Source: Cranoglanis bouderius
Lineage: Eukaryota > Chordata > Actinopteri > Siluriformes > Cranoglanididae
Direction: 5' to 3'
Length of the DNA: 64,000 nt
NCBI GenBank assembly: GCA_023630585.1
Contig: CM042545.1
Span: forward strand, 2,108,915-2,172,914
Position numbers and translations under genes: made by a program. Position 1 is the first letter of the stretch. Each line of letters opens with the position of its first letter. A model generated the notes under the pieces. It was not told the origin of the DNA. It made no database searches and saw nothing but the letters and a program-made list of their open reading frames with translations. This document shows positions 1-9,467 of this stretch, piece after piece.

Positions 1-234
1 AATTTGGACATTTTCACTTAGGGGTGTACTCACTTTTGTTGCCAGCGGTTTAGACATTAATGGCTGTGTGTTGAGTTATTTTGAGGGGACAGCAAATTTA
101 CACTGTTATACAAGCTGTACACTCACTACTTTACATTGTAGCAAAGTGTCATTTCTTCAGTGTTGTCCCATGAAAAGATATAATAAAATATTTACAAAAA
201 TGTGAGGGGTGTACTCACTTTTGTGAGATACTGT
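1..234. mobile_element. End of a Tc1-like element, cut by the window edge
   Basis: The stretch ends in gtactcacttttgtgagata followed by ctgta, and the same gtactcacttttgt block also occurs at 26-39. This is the terminal-repeat pattern of a common teleost Tc1-like family. No transposase is inside the window. The outer border at about 234 is set by the ctgTA end. Confidence 0.6.
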
Positions 235-247
235 ATATATAAAAAAC

Positions 248-923
248 ATACAGTTGTGCTCATAAATTTACATGCCCATTGTGGAATCTTTAAAAAAACA
301 AAAAAAAGAGAGAGGGATCATAAAATCTTCATTTTGTTTTTTAGTTTTAGTACTTAGTTTTATTTATTTAGTGCTGCCCTGTATAAACTATTTCACATAA
401 CAGATGTTTACATAAAGTCCACGAGACACATTAATAACTGAATTTACACAAATGAACCAGTTCAAAAGTTTACATACGCTTGATTCTTAATACAGTGTGT
501 TGTTACCTGGATGATCAATGACTGTTTTTATGTTTTTGTGATAGTTGCTCATGAGTCCCTTGTTTGTCCTGAGCAGTTAAACTGCCCACTGTTCTTCAGA
601 AAAATCCTCCAGGTCCTGTACATTATTTGGTTATGAAGTTCTTTTGCATATTTGACCCGTTTCCAACAGTGGCTATATGAGATCCATCTTTTCACACTGA
701 GGACGACTGAGGGACTCGTACACAACTATTAGAAAAGGTGCAAACATTCACTGATGCTCAAGAAAGCAACACGATACATTAGGAGCCAGGGGGGTGTAAA
801 CTTTTGAACAAGAGGATTGGTGTACATTATTATTTTGTTTAAAGGTTTTATTTTGTCCCATTTAGTATTGCCCTTCAGAAGCTACATGTTTCCCAGAAGA
901 CTAAATAATATGAGCACAACTAT
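248..923. mobile_element. Non-autonomous DNA element with terminal inverted repeats
   Basis: Left end cagttgtgctcata (251-264) is matched in inverse at the right end by tatgagcacaact (909-921). Interior 'gtttacatacgc' and 'gtgtaaacttttgaacaag' are typical of a repeated teleost element. No coding capacity is seen in about 675 bp. Confidence 0.6.
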
Positions 924-1107
924 GTTTGTATGTATTTTTGCACAGTACTGTATATATATATATATATATACACAAAATACAACATTTAATTGTCTGCTCA
1001 CCTTCTCTAATAAGTCTTTATGGGAATAGACGGTCAAGGAAAATAAACAGACAGTGAAAACATTTTGCAATCTGTCAAGCATATGTGCTCTTTCTATCTC
1101 TCTCTCT

Positions 1108-1111
<4 letters not shown>

Positions 1112-1177
<66 letters not shown>
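1112..1177. repeat. (AC)n microsatellite in intron 6
   Basis: About 33 AC units preceded by a short CT tract (1097-1108). It lies about 65 bp downstream of the exon 6 donor in the gene's orientation, where it is transcribed as (UG)n. Confidence 0.95.
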
Positions 1178-1178
<1 letters not shown>

Positions 1179-1243
1179 CATTAGAGGAAGCAGAGGAAGC
1201 ATTGATCTTTCAGGAGGATCATATTTAGTATAATACAGGATAC

Positions 1244-1368
1244 AGTCCACAATCTTTCCTCCCTGAATGTTTCCCCGCTGGCTAAAGTGAAGCTGGATGA
1301 ACTTCCCGAAGCGGCTAGAGTTATTATTATACACCGTCTTAGCATTTCCAAAGGCCTCCATTATAGGA
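1244..1368 (-). CDS. myo10: Myosin-X coding exon 6 (switch I)
   Basis: One base completes a serine, then 41 codons (residues 202-242) and one base of the next codon follow. It contains PIMEAFGNAKT and switch I NNNSSRFGK, then GNIQGGKIVD, all standard motor-domain blocks. Borders are tttcttcttcag|TCCTAT and GTGGACT|gtatcc. The acceptor pyrimidine tract is short and preceded by (UG)35. No further exon is visible between this one and the left edge, so the gene continues outside the window. Confidence 0.92.
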
Positions 1369-1377
1369 CTGAAGAAG

Positions 1378-1380
<3 letters not shown>

Positions 1381-1450
<70 letters not shown>
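1381..1450. repeat. (CA)35 microsatellite at the exon 6 acceptor
   Basis: Uninterrupted CA run, transcribed as (UG)35, separated from the exon 6 acceptor only by the pyrimidine tract tttcttcttcag. With the run at 1537-1587 it makes up more than half of the 221-bp intron 5. Confidence 0.97.
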
Positions 1451-1451
<1 letters not shown>

Positions 1452-1534
1452 CATAATACAGAGGGAGAAAGAAATTGTTAAAGTACATGATTTAGTTCAT
1501 GGGTAAATCTATAATCATGAAAGTGCTTTGTTGT

Positions 1535-1536
<2 letters not shown>

Positions 1537-1587
<51 letters not shown>
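1537..1587. repeat. (TG)25 microsatellite at the exon 5 donor
   Basis: Uninterrupted TG run, transcribed as (CA)n. It abuts the exon 5 donor: the intron begins gtacacac and continues as the repeat. Confidence 0.97.
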
Positions 1588-1589
<2 letters not shown>

Positions 1590-1724
1590 CTGCTCTCCAG
1601 GAGAGCCTCCTCCACGTGAGATGTTGTGTGTCTTGCGGAAAGTTCGAGGCTCTGCTGACTCATTAAAGACAAGAACCGCAGAATCACCTTGGTACTCTCC
1701 GTCTTACCTGCACCACTCTCCCCG
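1590..1724 (-). CDS. myo10: Myosin-X coding exon 5 (P-loop exon)
   Basis: One base completes the split serine, then 44 codons (residues 157-200) and two bases follow. It opens with the P-loop GESGAGKTES, which binds the ATP phosphates in the motor, and continues into the helix ILRFLSLMSQQSLEL. At 135 bp it is symmetric (phase 2/2), so skipping would keep frame but remove the nucleotide-binding loop. The acceptor reads gagagacag|CGGGG directly after a (UG)28 run, without a pyrimidine tract. The donor AGCAG|gtacac runs straight into (AC)n. Confidence 0.93.
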
Positions 1725-1730
1725 CTGTCT

Positions 1731-1732
<2 letters not shown>

Positions 1733-1788
<56 letters not shown>
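1733..1788. repeat. (CA)28 microsatellite at the exon 5 acceptor
   Basis: Transcribed as (UG)28 and separated from the exon 5 3' splice site only by gagagacag, so it occupies the position of the polypyrimidine tract. Confidence 0.97.
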
Positions 1789-1792
<4 letters not shown>

Positions 1793-1875
1793 GTTACATG
1801 AAATGGTTCTTCACATTGACTCTGATGTATTGTTGAATCCTGCATAGTCACACACTTAAAATAATGGTTTATATA

Positions 1876-2985
1876 CAGGTGCATCTCAAAAAATTTGAAC
1901 GTTGAGGAAAAGTTCATTTTTTCCCATAATTTAATTCAGAAAGTGGAACTTTCATATCTTCTAGATTAAGTGAAATATTTCTTTTTTTGTATTAATCTTG
2001 ATGATTATGGCTTACAGCTCATGGAAATGAGATACTAGAAAAATCCAGTATCTCAAAATATTAGAATAAAGAATTTATAATACAGAAATGTCGACCTTCT
2101 GAAAAGTGTGTTAATTTATGCACTCAATACTTGGTCGGGGCTCCTTTTGCACGATTTACTGCATCAATGGGGCGTGGCATGGAAGCAATCAGCCTGTGGC
2201 ACTGTTGAGGTGTTATGGAAGCCCAGGTTGCTTTGATAGCGGCCTTCGGCTCGTCTGTATCGTCGGGTCTGATGTCTCTCATCTTCCTCTTGATAAAATT
2301 CAGGTCAGGTGAGTCGGCTGGCCAATCAAGCACAGTAATACCATGGTCAGCAAACCAGTTACTAGTAGTTTTGGCTCTGTGGGAGGTGCCAAGTCCTGCT
2401 GGAAAAGGAAATCAGCATCTCCATAAAGCTTGTGAGCAGATGGAAGCATGAAGTGCTCTAAAATCTCCTGGTAGACGCTGCATCGACTCCCGACTTGAGA
2501 AAACACAGTGGACCAACACCAGCAGATGACATGGCACCCCAAATCATCACTGACTGTGGAAACTTCACACTGGACTTCAAGCAGCTTGGATTCTGTATCT
2601 CTCCACTCTTCCTCCAGACTCTGGGACCTTGATTTCCAAATGAAATACAAACTTTACTTTCATCTGAAAAGAGGACTTTGGACCACTGAGCGACGGTGTT
2701 TTGAGTAAAAAAGCTGTTTTGAGTTAATTAGCTGATTAGAGTCTTCTCAGGTCCACATCGCTGTATTATTAATTCTTTATTCTAATATTTTTGAGATACT
2801 GGATTTTTCCAGTATCTCATTTCCATGAGCTGTAAGCTGTAATCATCAAGATTAATACAAAAAAAGGCTTGAAATATTTCACTTTATGTGTAATGAATCT
2901 AGAATATATGAAAGTTCCACTTTTTGAATTAAATTATGGGAAAAATGAACTTTTCCACGATATTCTATTTTTTGAGATGCACCTG
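1876..2985 (-). mobile_element. Degenerate Tc1-like element (family C, copy 1)
   Basis: The ends caggtgcatctcaaaaaatt and its inverse (aaattttttgagatgcacct-like, ending 2985) start long imperfect inverted repeats of about 210 bp (1876-2087 and about 2775-2985), flanked by TA. On the minus strand between them lie broken transposase pieces: FIWKSRSQSLEEEW, DADFLFQQD and WPADSPDLN, the last two around catalytic positions, and a C-terminal MPRPIDAVNRAKGAPTKY. Frames are interrupted and the N-terminal DNA-binding part is missing. A second copy lies at 55906-56832. Confidence 0.82.
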
Positions 2986-2999
2986 TAATGGACGTCTCT

Positions 3000-3957
3000 C
3001 ACTCAAAAAGTCCGTACAGGAGTTTGTGGAATTTTTTTGGGATTGTTGCAGCCAAAAATGCTTGCTTTTGCTGTGGCTCTTTTTTTTTTTTTGCGGAATT
3101 AGCAAAATTAGCTGTACTCATGTTCAACGCACGTGAATCGAAGAGGGCTTTGGCTGAATTCGCATTGTGATGATGTCACATGACACGCCTTGGCCCAAAT
3201 CTGCTGAAAATCTGAGGTAATTTCGAAAAAGTGCAATATTGCAGAGTTTGCTTGATTTTGCATTAATTAATCACAAAATCGCTAAAAACTAAAGAATTTA
3301 ATGTTTTTGTATTGAAACCCATTACAAAATGACCTAAATATTGTAGCAAATGCGGCTGGAGATACTGAGGAATACTGGATTATATTAATTATCTTAAATA
3401 CATAAATATATAAATTAATAACAAAATACTGACGCTTTCATTAATGAGGGTCATTTCCAAATTCATTGTAATGAACCAGATGACTGTAGGATTGCTTTTG
3501 GCTCTTTCTCTGAAACTGACAGCAACCAAGAATGCTCAGAATGATGTAATTTTCAAATTCTGTGCATTTGAGCTACAAAGTGGGGAAAAACATGGACGCC
3601 TCCATGTTTTTCTTATCTTAGCAACAATATACGAATATGTCTGCATGTTACAAGCAGATACTTGTATATACAGCATCTCATTTAAAGGTACATCGAATGC
3701 TACTTTGTTCACTGTTGATGCTGTGAAGTCACTTGCCGAACTTGGAGGAACTCGGAGTGGAGGAGACTATCCCGAGTTCCCGAGTAGGAATTTCGAGTTG
3801 AGGCAGTGTTTTCTTCTTTTCTCTGGCCTGAGGTCGGGAAGTACAAGTTATGTCTTCTAGTTAAATGCAGCATTTGAACTGCGCTAACAAATTAGCTACT
3901 TAATCTTACAGCACACCCCATATCCCAACGTTTGGAGGACGATTTGTATTCTATAAT
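3000..3957. other. Intron 4 stretch, no gene; probable old repeat
   Basis: I see no coding signal. The part at 3000-3340 (tccgtacaggagtttgtgg onwards) has the look of a dispersed non-coding repeat. A near-perfect palindrome centred near 3598 (acatggacgcctccatgt) and a motif-rich piece at 3740-3850 (cccgagttcccgagtagg) also suggest repeat remnants. No ends could be defined. Confidence 0.35.
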
Positions 3958-5418
3958 CTACAGTGAAAAAATATGCTCATGCTGATTTCTTCTGTTTTTG
4001 TGTATATCTCATACTAAATAGTTTCAGAAATTAAAACAAAATCTAAGATAAACCAAAGGCAACCTGAGTAAACACAAAATACAGTTTTTAAATGATAATG
4101 ATATTTACTGAAGTAAAAAAGTTATCCAATACCAACTGGGCCTGTGTGAAAATGTATTTGCCCCCATAGTTACTAATTCCCCAAATCTATGAAACTGCAT
4201 TAATGGGGTTCAGCTGGACTAGACACAACCAGGCCTGATTACTGCAAACCCTGTTCAATCAAATCAACACTTAAATAGAACTTTTCCAACAGCATGAAGC
4301 TGGTTAAAAGGTCTTACCCAGTAACACACTATGCCAAAATTGAAAGAAATTCCAGAAATGATGAGGAAGAAGGTGATTGAAATACATCAGTCTGGGAAGG
4401 GTTACAAAGCTATTTCAAAGGCTCTGGGACTCCAAAGGACCACAGTGAGAGCCATTATCTCCAAATGGAAAAACTCGGCACAGTAGTGAACCTTCCCAGA
4501 AGTGGCCGACCTTCCAAAATTCCTCCAAGAGCACAGCAACTACTCATCCAGCAAGTCACAAAAGAGCCAAGGACAACATCAAAGGACCTACAGGCTTCTC
4601 TTGCATTAATAAAGGTCACTGTTCATGGCTCCACTATCAGAAAGACACTGAGCAAAAATGGCATCCATGGAAGAGTGGTGAGGTGAAAAACACTGCTAAC
4701 CCAGAAGAACATTAAGGCTCGTCTGAATTTTGCCAAACACACCTTGATGATCCTCAAACCTTTTGGGAGAATGTTCTGTGGCTTGATGAGTCGAAAGAGG
4801 AACTGTTTGGAAGACAGGGGTCCCGTTACACCTGTTACACCAAACACAGAATTCCACAAAAAGAACATCATACCTACAGTCAAGCATGGTGGTGCCAGTG
4901 TGATGGTGTGGGGATGCTTTGCTGCTTCAGGGCCTGGGCAACTTGAGGGAAACATGAATTCTGCTCTCTACCAGAAAATCCTAAAGGAGAATGTCCGGTC
5001 TTCAGTCCGTAAGTTGAAACTCAAGAGCAACTGGATTATGCAGTGAGGCAATGATCCAAAGCATAGGAGTAAGTCCTAGTCCTAGAAGTAAGTGAAAGAC
5101 TGATCTCCAGTTATCAGAAGCAGTTGGTTGCAGTTACTGCTGCTAAAGGTGGCACAACCAGATTTTAAGTTTAAGGGGGCAATTAGTTTTTCACATAGGT
5201 GATACGTGTTGGATAACTTCTTTTTTTTTTTTTTTTGCTTCAATAAAAAATAAATAAAAACTGTATTGTGTGTTTACTCAGGTTGCCTTAGTTTTATGTT
5301 GTATTTCATCTGAAGATCTAAAACTATTTAGTATGAGATATACACAAAAACAGAAGAAAACTTTTTTCACAGCACTCTATTATAACAATAGAGTTTTCAC
5401 TTTTTCCACAGCACTGTA
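3958..5418 (+). mobile_element. Degenerate Tc1-like element (family H)
   Basis: Inverted ends are visible: ctgtttttgtgtatatctca at about 3992-4011 is matched inversely near 5340, and the outer ends read acagtgaaaaa and tttttccacagcactgt. Inside, a plus-strand transposase starts at 4331 (MPKLKEIPEMMRKKVIEIHQ), runs through a helix-turn-helix up to a stop near 4474, continues in another frame to 4683 (GRPSKIPPRAQQLL), and has a later fragment near 4858-4945 with VKHGGASVMVWGCF. The C-terminal catalytic Glu block is deleted, so the copy is dead. Confidence 0.85.
4331..5041 (+). pseudogene. Tc1-type transposase remnant (family H)
   Basis: The N-terminal helix-turn-helix (SGKGYKAISKALGLQRTTVR) is readable from the ATG at 4331. 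A stop near 4474 and a frame change follow, then the second DNA-binding domain and part of the DDE core. The segment holding the second Asp and the Glu is absent. Transposases of this family cut at terminal repeats and insert at TA. Confidence 0.8.
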
Positions 5419-7360
5419 GTTACACAAACTTGTGCAGATGGTAATATACATCCACTCTAAACTAAATTGTGTAATTACAGACGAAACCGCACATCTTAAA
5501 AATGCTATTATGTAGCATAATAATGTCATTTGAAGCAAGTAAATGAAGATTTGAGCATGTATTTGGGTAAATCAAACAGCATTACAAGCATTAGCATTAC
5601 TTATTAGCTAAATTATCTTAGCTCCAGTACAGAACTATAGATGCAAATGACAGACATGTCCTCACTGATCAGTAACACCGCAGGTTTAGAAGTATAAAAT
5701 TGCGCTTTTTTTTTTTTTTTCTTGTTCAGTAAACTGTTCCTTTAGTGAAATTAGTTTTGGTCTCCTAGAAACCGAGATTAAGCGTTTAAACTGCACACAA
5801 ATTCTTCTTTGACCTTTACCTACTTGTGTAATTATATTGTCAGGCAACTGAGATTTAACCTTTGACACTATTGAAAGGGCCGAAGCCAGGGATAGGACTG
5901 TGGCTCAGCTCAAATTCACAAAGAGTTAAAATATGGAAATACACCAAACCCAAATGCTTTCAGTCCTTCACTCAGACCTTTAGAGGTCGGAGTCAACCGT
6001 GTGTCTGTAGCTGTGTTTAATGTCTATACAGCATGGGGGCCATGTGTGTATCGTATCTCTGTGTACTGTGTGTTTTTTTTCTTCTTCAATACATGCCCCA
6101 AAAGAAGTCTCTCTCACTCCATTTCCACTGACAAGGTGCTGGTGCTTAATCAGGGAACCAGAGAACCCTTTCAAGAACCGGCCTGAATTTCCACCAATTT
6201 CAAATATTCAGGCAAACCATTACACAGTCAAAAGTGGTGTGAGATAATATATATTGTCTAGAGCTGTAGGGCTAGGGCTAGCATATCACATCGTTCAGTA
6301 CGTGGCTCTCGGTTTGATATGTCTGCGTGTCCAGCAATAAATTCAACAGACTGCATAATAAAGTAGGATATTCACCATGAAATACCACATGAGGTTTAAT
6401 ATACATTTAAATTAATCAAGCACACACTCCCTCCTCAGTCCCTCCTCTGAAAAAAGGCCTCTTTATCTTGAATCAGGACAGGCTACAGGGGTTTAAAAAA
6501 AACACACACGAGCCAATAGCTAGCATAATAGCTGATGCTAATAACGCACACACATACACACCTCTCTCTCTCTCTCTCTTTCTCCCTCTCTCTCTCTCTT
6601 TCTCTCACTCTGTCTCTCTGTCTGTCTGTCTGTCTGTTGCTTTAAGGCAGCATTTCCCAGCCGATTCAATCTGGGTTAATGAAATCACCACAGCGATCAG
6701 AAAGTTCACATTCAGGAAGTGGAGAATGCAGGATTCAAAAACACATCTGAGCAACAGACAGCTGCATGACTTTCACTAACAGCAGAATGCTTAATAAAGC
6801 ATCTGCGCTTCAGATACGGCCCTTGAGAGTGACATCAGTAGAGTTTTCATGCATGCATCCTGCTAGTTTCGAAACTTATCACAATGGGTGTGCACAACTG
6901 ATTTTTTTCTAACACAAAGATGTAGAAAAAAAAAGAAAAGAAATATATGACTGGCATTTTTTAATCCACAATAGTTTCGGGCTAGTTTCAGGTTTTTTTT
7001 GTGCAGTTTTTGAGTTGAACATGGAAACATAACAAACATACTCAGTAATGGCTTATTCTTGCTGTTTAGAAAGTGTATAGTATTGAGACACCACCGTATC
7101 ATATCAAATGTGATTTTTGTGTATCGCTACACCCCTAATATTGTCATAGACACCACATGGGGATACCAGTTTTCCTGAGGGTGCAACTGCTGAATAGTTT
7201 GTTATCATTAGCATTAGCAGTGTAGTCCCCATTTAATTATTTTTTGTGAGAATATTCCTATTTCCTTGCCTAGGCTGTTTTGGCCATATGGTGTACCTGT
7301 AAAATAATAGTTTGAGAAATACTTTTAAAGCATCTCAAATGTTGTTTTTGTCATTCTAAA
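5419..7360. other. Intron 4 stretch without genes
   Basis: No coding signal. It contains a CT/TGTC pyrimidine tract (6562-6640) and scattered poly-T runs. Open frames here are short and without recognisable domains. Confidence 0.6.
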
Positions 7361-7712
7361 ATGCCTGAGCCAAAGTCTGTCATCAAAATGATTTGGTATA
7401 ATTACCTCCCAGAACTGTCTCACACGATTCCCTTCCCAAATATAAGGCATATGCCTCCGATCGCAAGACAAGAGTTATGGAACTCACTCCCCCAAAATCT
7501 CTGGGACATATCCTCCATTTCCTTGTTTAAATCACAGTTAAAATTCTTTCTCTTCTCCCAACACCATCTCTCTACTTCTGATGCCTGACTTTCTGGAATT
7601 TCTTTGTCTATATATTCAATTGTTATGTGTTCCTTGATTGTAAAGTGTCCTTGAGCTATGGAAAGGCGCTATATACATAAAACTTAGTATTATTATTATT
7701 ATTATTATTATA
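7361..7712 (+). mobile_element. LINE 3' end (L2-like)
   Basis: The plus-strand frame reads ARQELWNSLPQNLWDISS and FKSQLKFFLFSQ, the C-terminal end typical of L2/CR1-type reverse transcriptase ORFs. It is followed by ttgtaaagtgtccttgagct, ggcgctatatacataaaa and a (TTA)n tail (7686-7712), the usual 3' end of such LINEs. The copy is strongly 5' truncated, as normal for target-primed insertion. Confidence 0.75.
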
Positions 7713-8040
7713 ACATGAGGTTTGTGATAGACTTTCGTCTGCTCGCTCTGAAGCACAAGTAATTTATTATATTGGAAAAAAAAGAGCCACAGGGGCTTCC
7801 CTGGTTGCAACAACTTCCATTTGTATCGATACTTTGCGCCAGTTTCCCTGGAAGTGACGATTTTGTTCTCTTGAACACATGGAATGGAAACTATGCTTTA
7901 TTCGCAAGTGTTTTATGCGATATTCCAGTTTTTTTTGCATAAGTTAACTTCACAACTTGGATGGAAACATAGCTTATGAAGGACATGTTCTCTGCCTTCA
8001 AAACTTTGCCAAATGCAAGGATCTCAGCAAGCAGCATTCT

Positions 8041-8510
8041 ACACTATATGGCCAAATGTTTGTGGACATCTGACCATCACACCCATATGTGGTCTTCCCA
8101 AACCTGCCACAAAACCGTAATTCTATACAATTGTATAAAATGCTTTTGTACACTTTAGCATTACAATTTCCCTTCACTTGAACTTAAGAGGCCTAAACCT
8201 GTTCCAGCATGAAAATGTCCCTGTGCACAAAGCGAGCTTTATGAAGACATGGTTTGCCAAAGTTAGAATGGAAGAACTCAAGTGGCCTGCACAGAGCCCT
8301 GACCTCAACCCCACTGAACACCTTTAAAATGAATTGGAATGCTGAGCACATGCCAGGCGTTCCTGTCTGACATCAGTGTCGAGCTCACTAATGCTCTTGT
8401 GGCTGAATGGGCAAATCCCCGCAACAACATTCCAAAATATAATGGAAAGCCAGAAGAGTGGAGGTTATTATAACAGCAAAGAGGGACCAAATCCATATTA
8501 ATATTACTGC
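8041..8510 (+). mobile_element. Tc1-derived short element (family F, copy 1)
   Basis: Left end acactatatggccaaatg is the inverse of the right end seen in copies at 23522 and 48688. The interior still shows a transposase C-terminal remnant (cctgacctcaaccccactga = PDLNPTE; cagcatgaaaatgtccctgt = QHENVPV). The right end is lost here. Confidence 0.7.
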
Positions 8511-8892
8511 ATTACTTGAGTTGTCATGGCAACAAATAATGCCATCACTAAGCCACCTGACGTCAGCAGTTTTTCATTCCAGAACACAAGCAAAATTTTC
8601 CGGCCCAGAACCGGCTCTTCTGTGGCATTTTCACAGAATGTTTTAAGATGGTTGGAAGCATCTTGTCATGGGAAAGGCGACCTAGGCAATCAATATTCAC
8701 AATCGGCTGCTTTGTGGAGCAAAAAATAAATAAATAAAATAAAATAAAATAAAAATCCACTAGACAAAACATGAAGAGAAATGTACTTTAACTGGTGCCA
8801 AAAATCTGTTGCATTTCCTTATTCATATTTCATATGAGGCAGAATGTAATGCTGGTAGGTCTGATAAATGAATCAGATTTGTTTGTGGCTGG

Positions 8893-8916
<24 letters not shown>
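8893..8916. repeat. (CA)12 microsatellite
   Basis: Short pure CA run in intron 4. Confidence 0.9.
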
Positions 8917-8923
<7 letters not shown>

Positions 8924-9389
8924 CAGCTCTTCAAAACCAACAGGTCTGACAGGTTTACAGAGCTCTGGTACTGGCTCTCAGAAGAGATGAGATGAGAATA
9001 GCACAAAAAGAGACAAATATCCTTGACCTGTTTGAACTCTGAGATAAACCACATGAACTCTGCTGCACTAGTCTCAGTCTTCTACCCATGAGCATCACAT
9101 ACCTATTGTACTGGCTAATTTGTTAAAGGTTATCTGATTGGCTATTTGCACTTCAGTGTATACACAAATCTATACACTCGTTTCCAGTGGCAACACTGTG
9201 ATGCAAAGAGCTTCCTGGAGCAAGGAACAGTATCTTCCCTTTTCCCCTTTTCCACAGTATCCAGTGTTACAACCTGGACCTGAAATGCATTTTTTTTTTT
9301 AGGATTATACTGTATGTCATGAATCTGTACAAAACAGCTCAACATATTGAAGGGCAGTTTGTAAAATGATTTCTAAATTAAAAAAAAAC

Positions 9390-9467
9390 ATGTAAAGGGT
9401 GTGATTACACAAGTATTCACCATCATTATTATGAAACACCTAAATTAGTTCTGGTGCAACTGACTGC
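9390..9467. mobile_element. Older Tc1-like remnant, left of the DD35E element
   Basis: The text acacaagtattcaccatc ... ttagttctggtgcaactgac resembles the 5' part of another teleost Tc1 family. A matching 3'-end-like piece (ggcctgggggtgtgaatact) lies at 10968-10987 on the far side of the DD35E element. The DD35E element may thus sit inside it. This is inferred from remembered family sequence. Confidence 0.4.

Noticed and set aside
1107..1454. Many long open frames of alternating Cys-Val or Thr-His across the window
   Set aside because: They are translations of CA/GT microsatellites. Only the non-repeat cores at exons 2-6 carry myosin sequence.
3444..3860. 138-codon open frame
   Set aside because: No recognisable domain, AT-rich composition, overlaps sequence that looks like repeat remnants; no splice context with the myosin gene.
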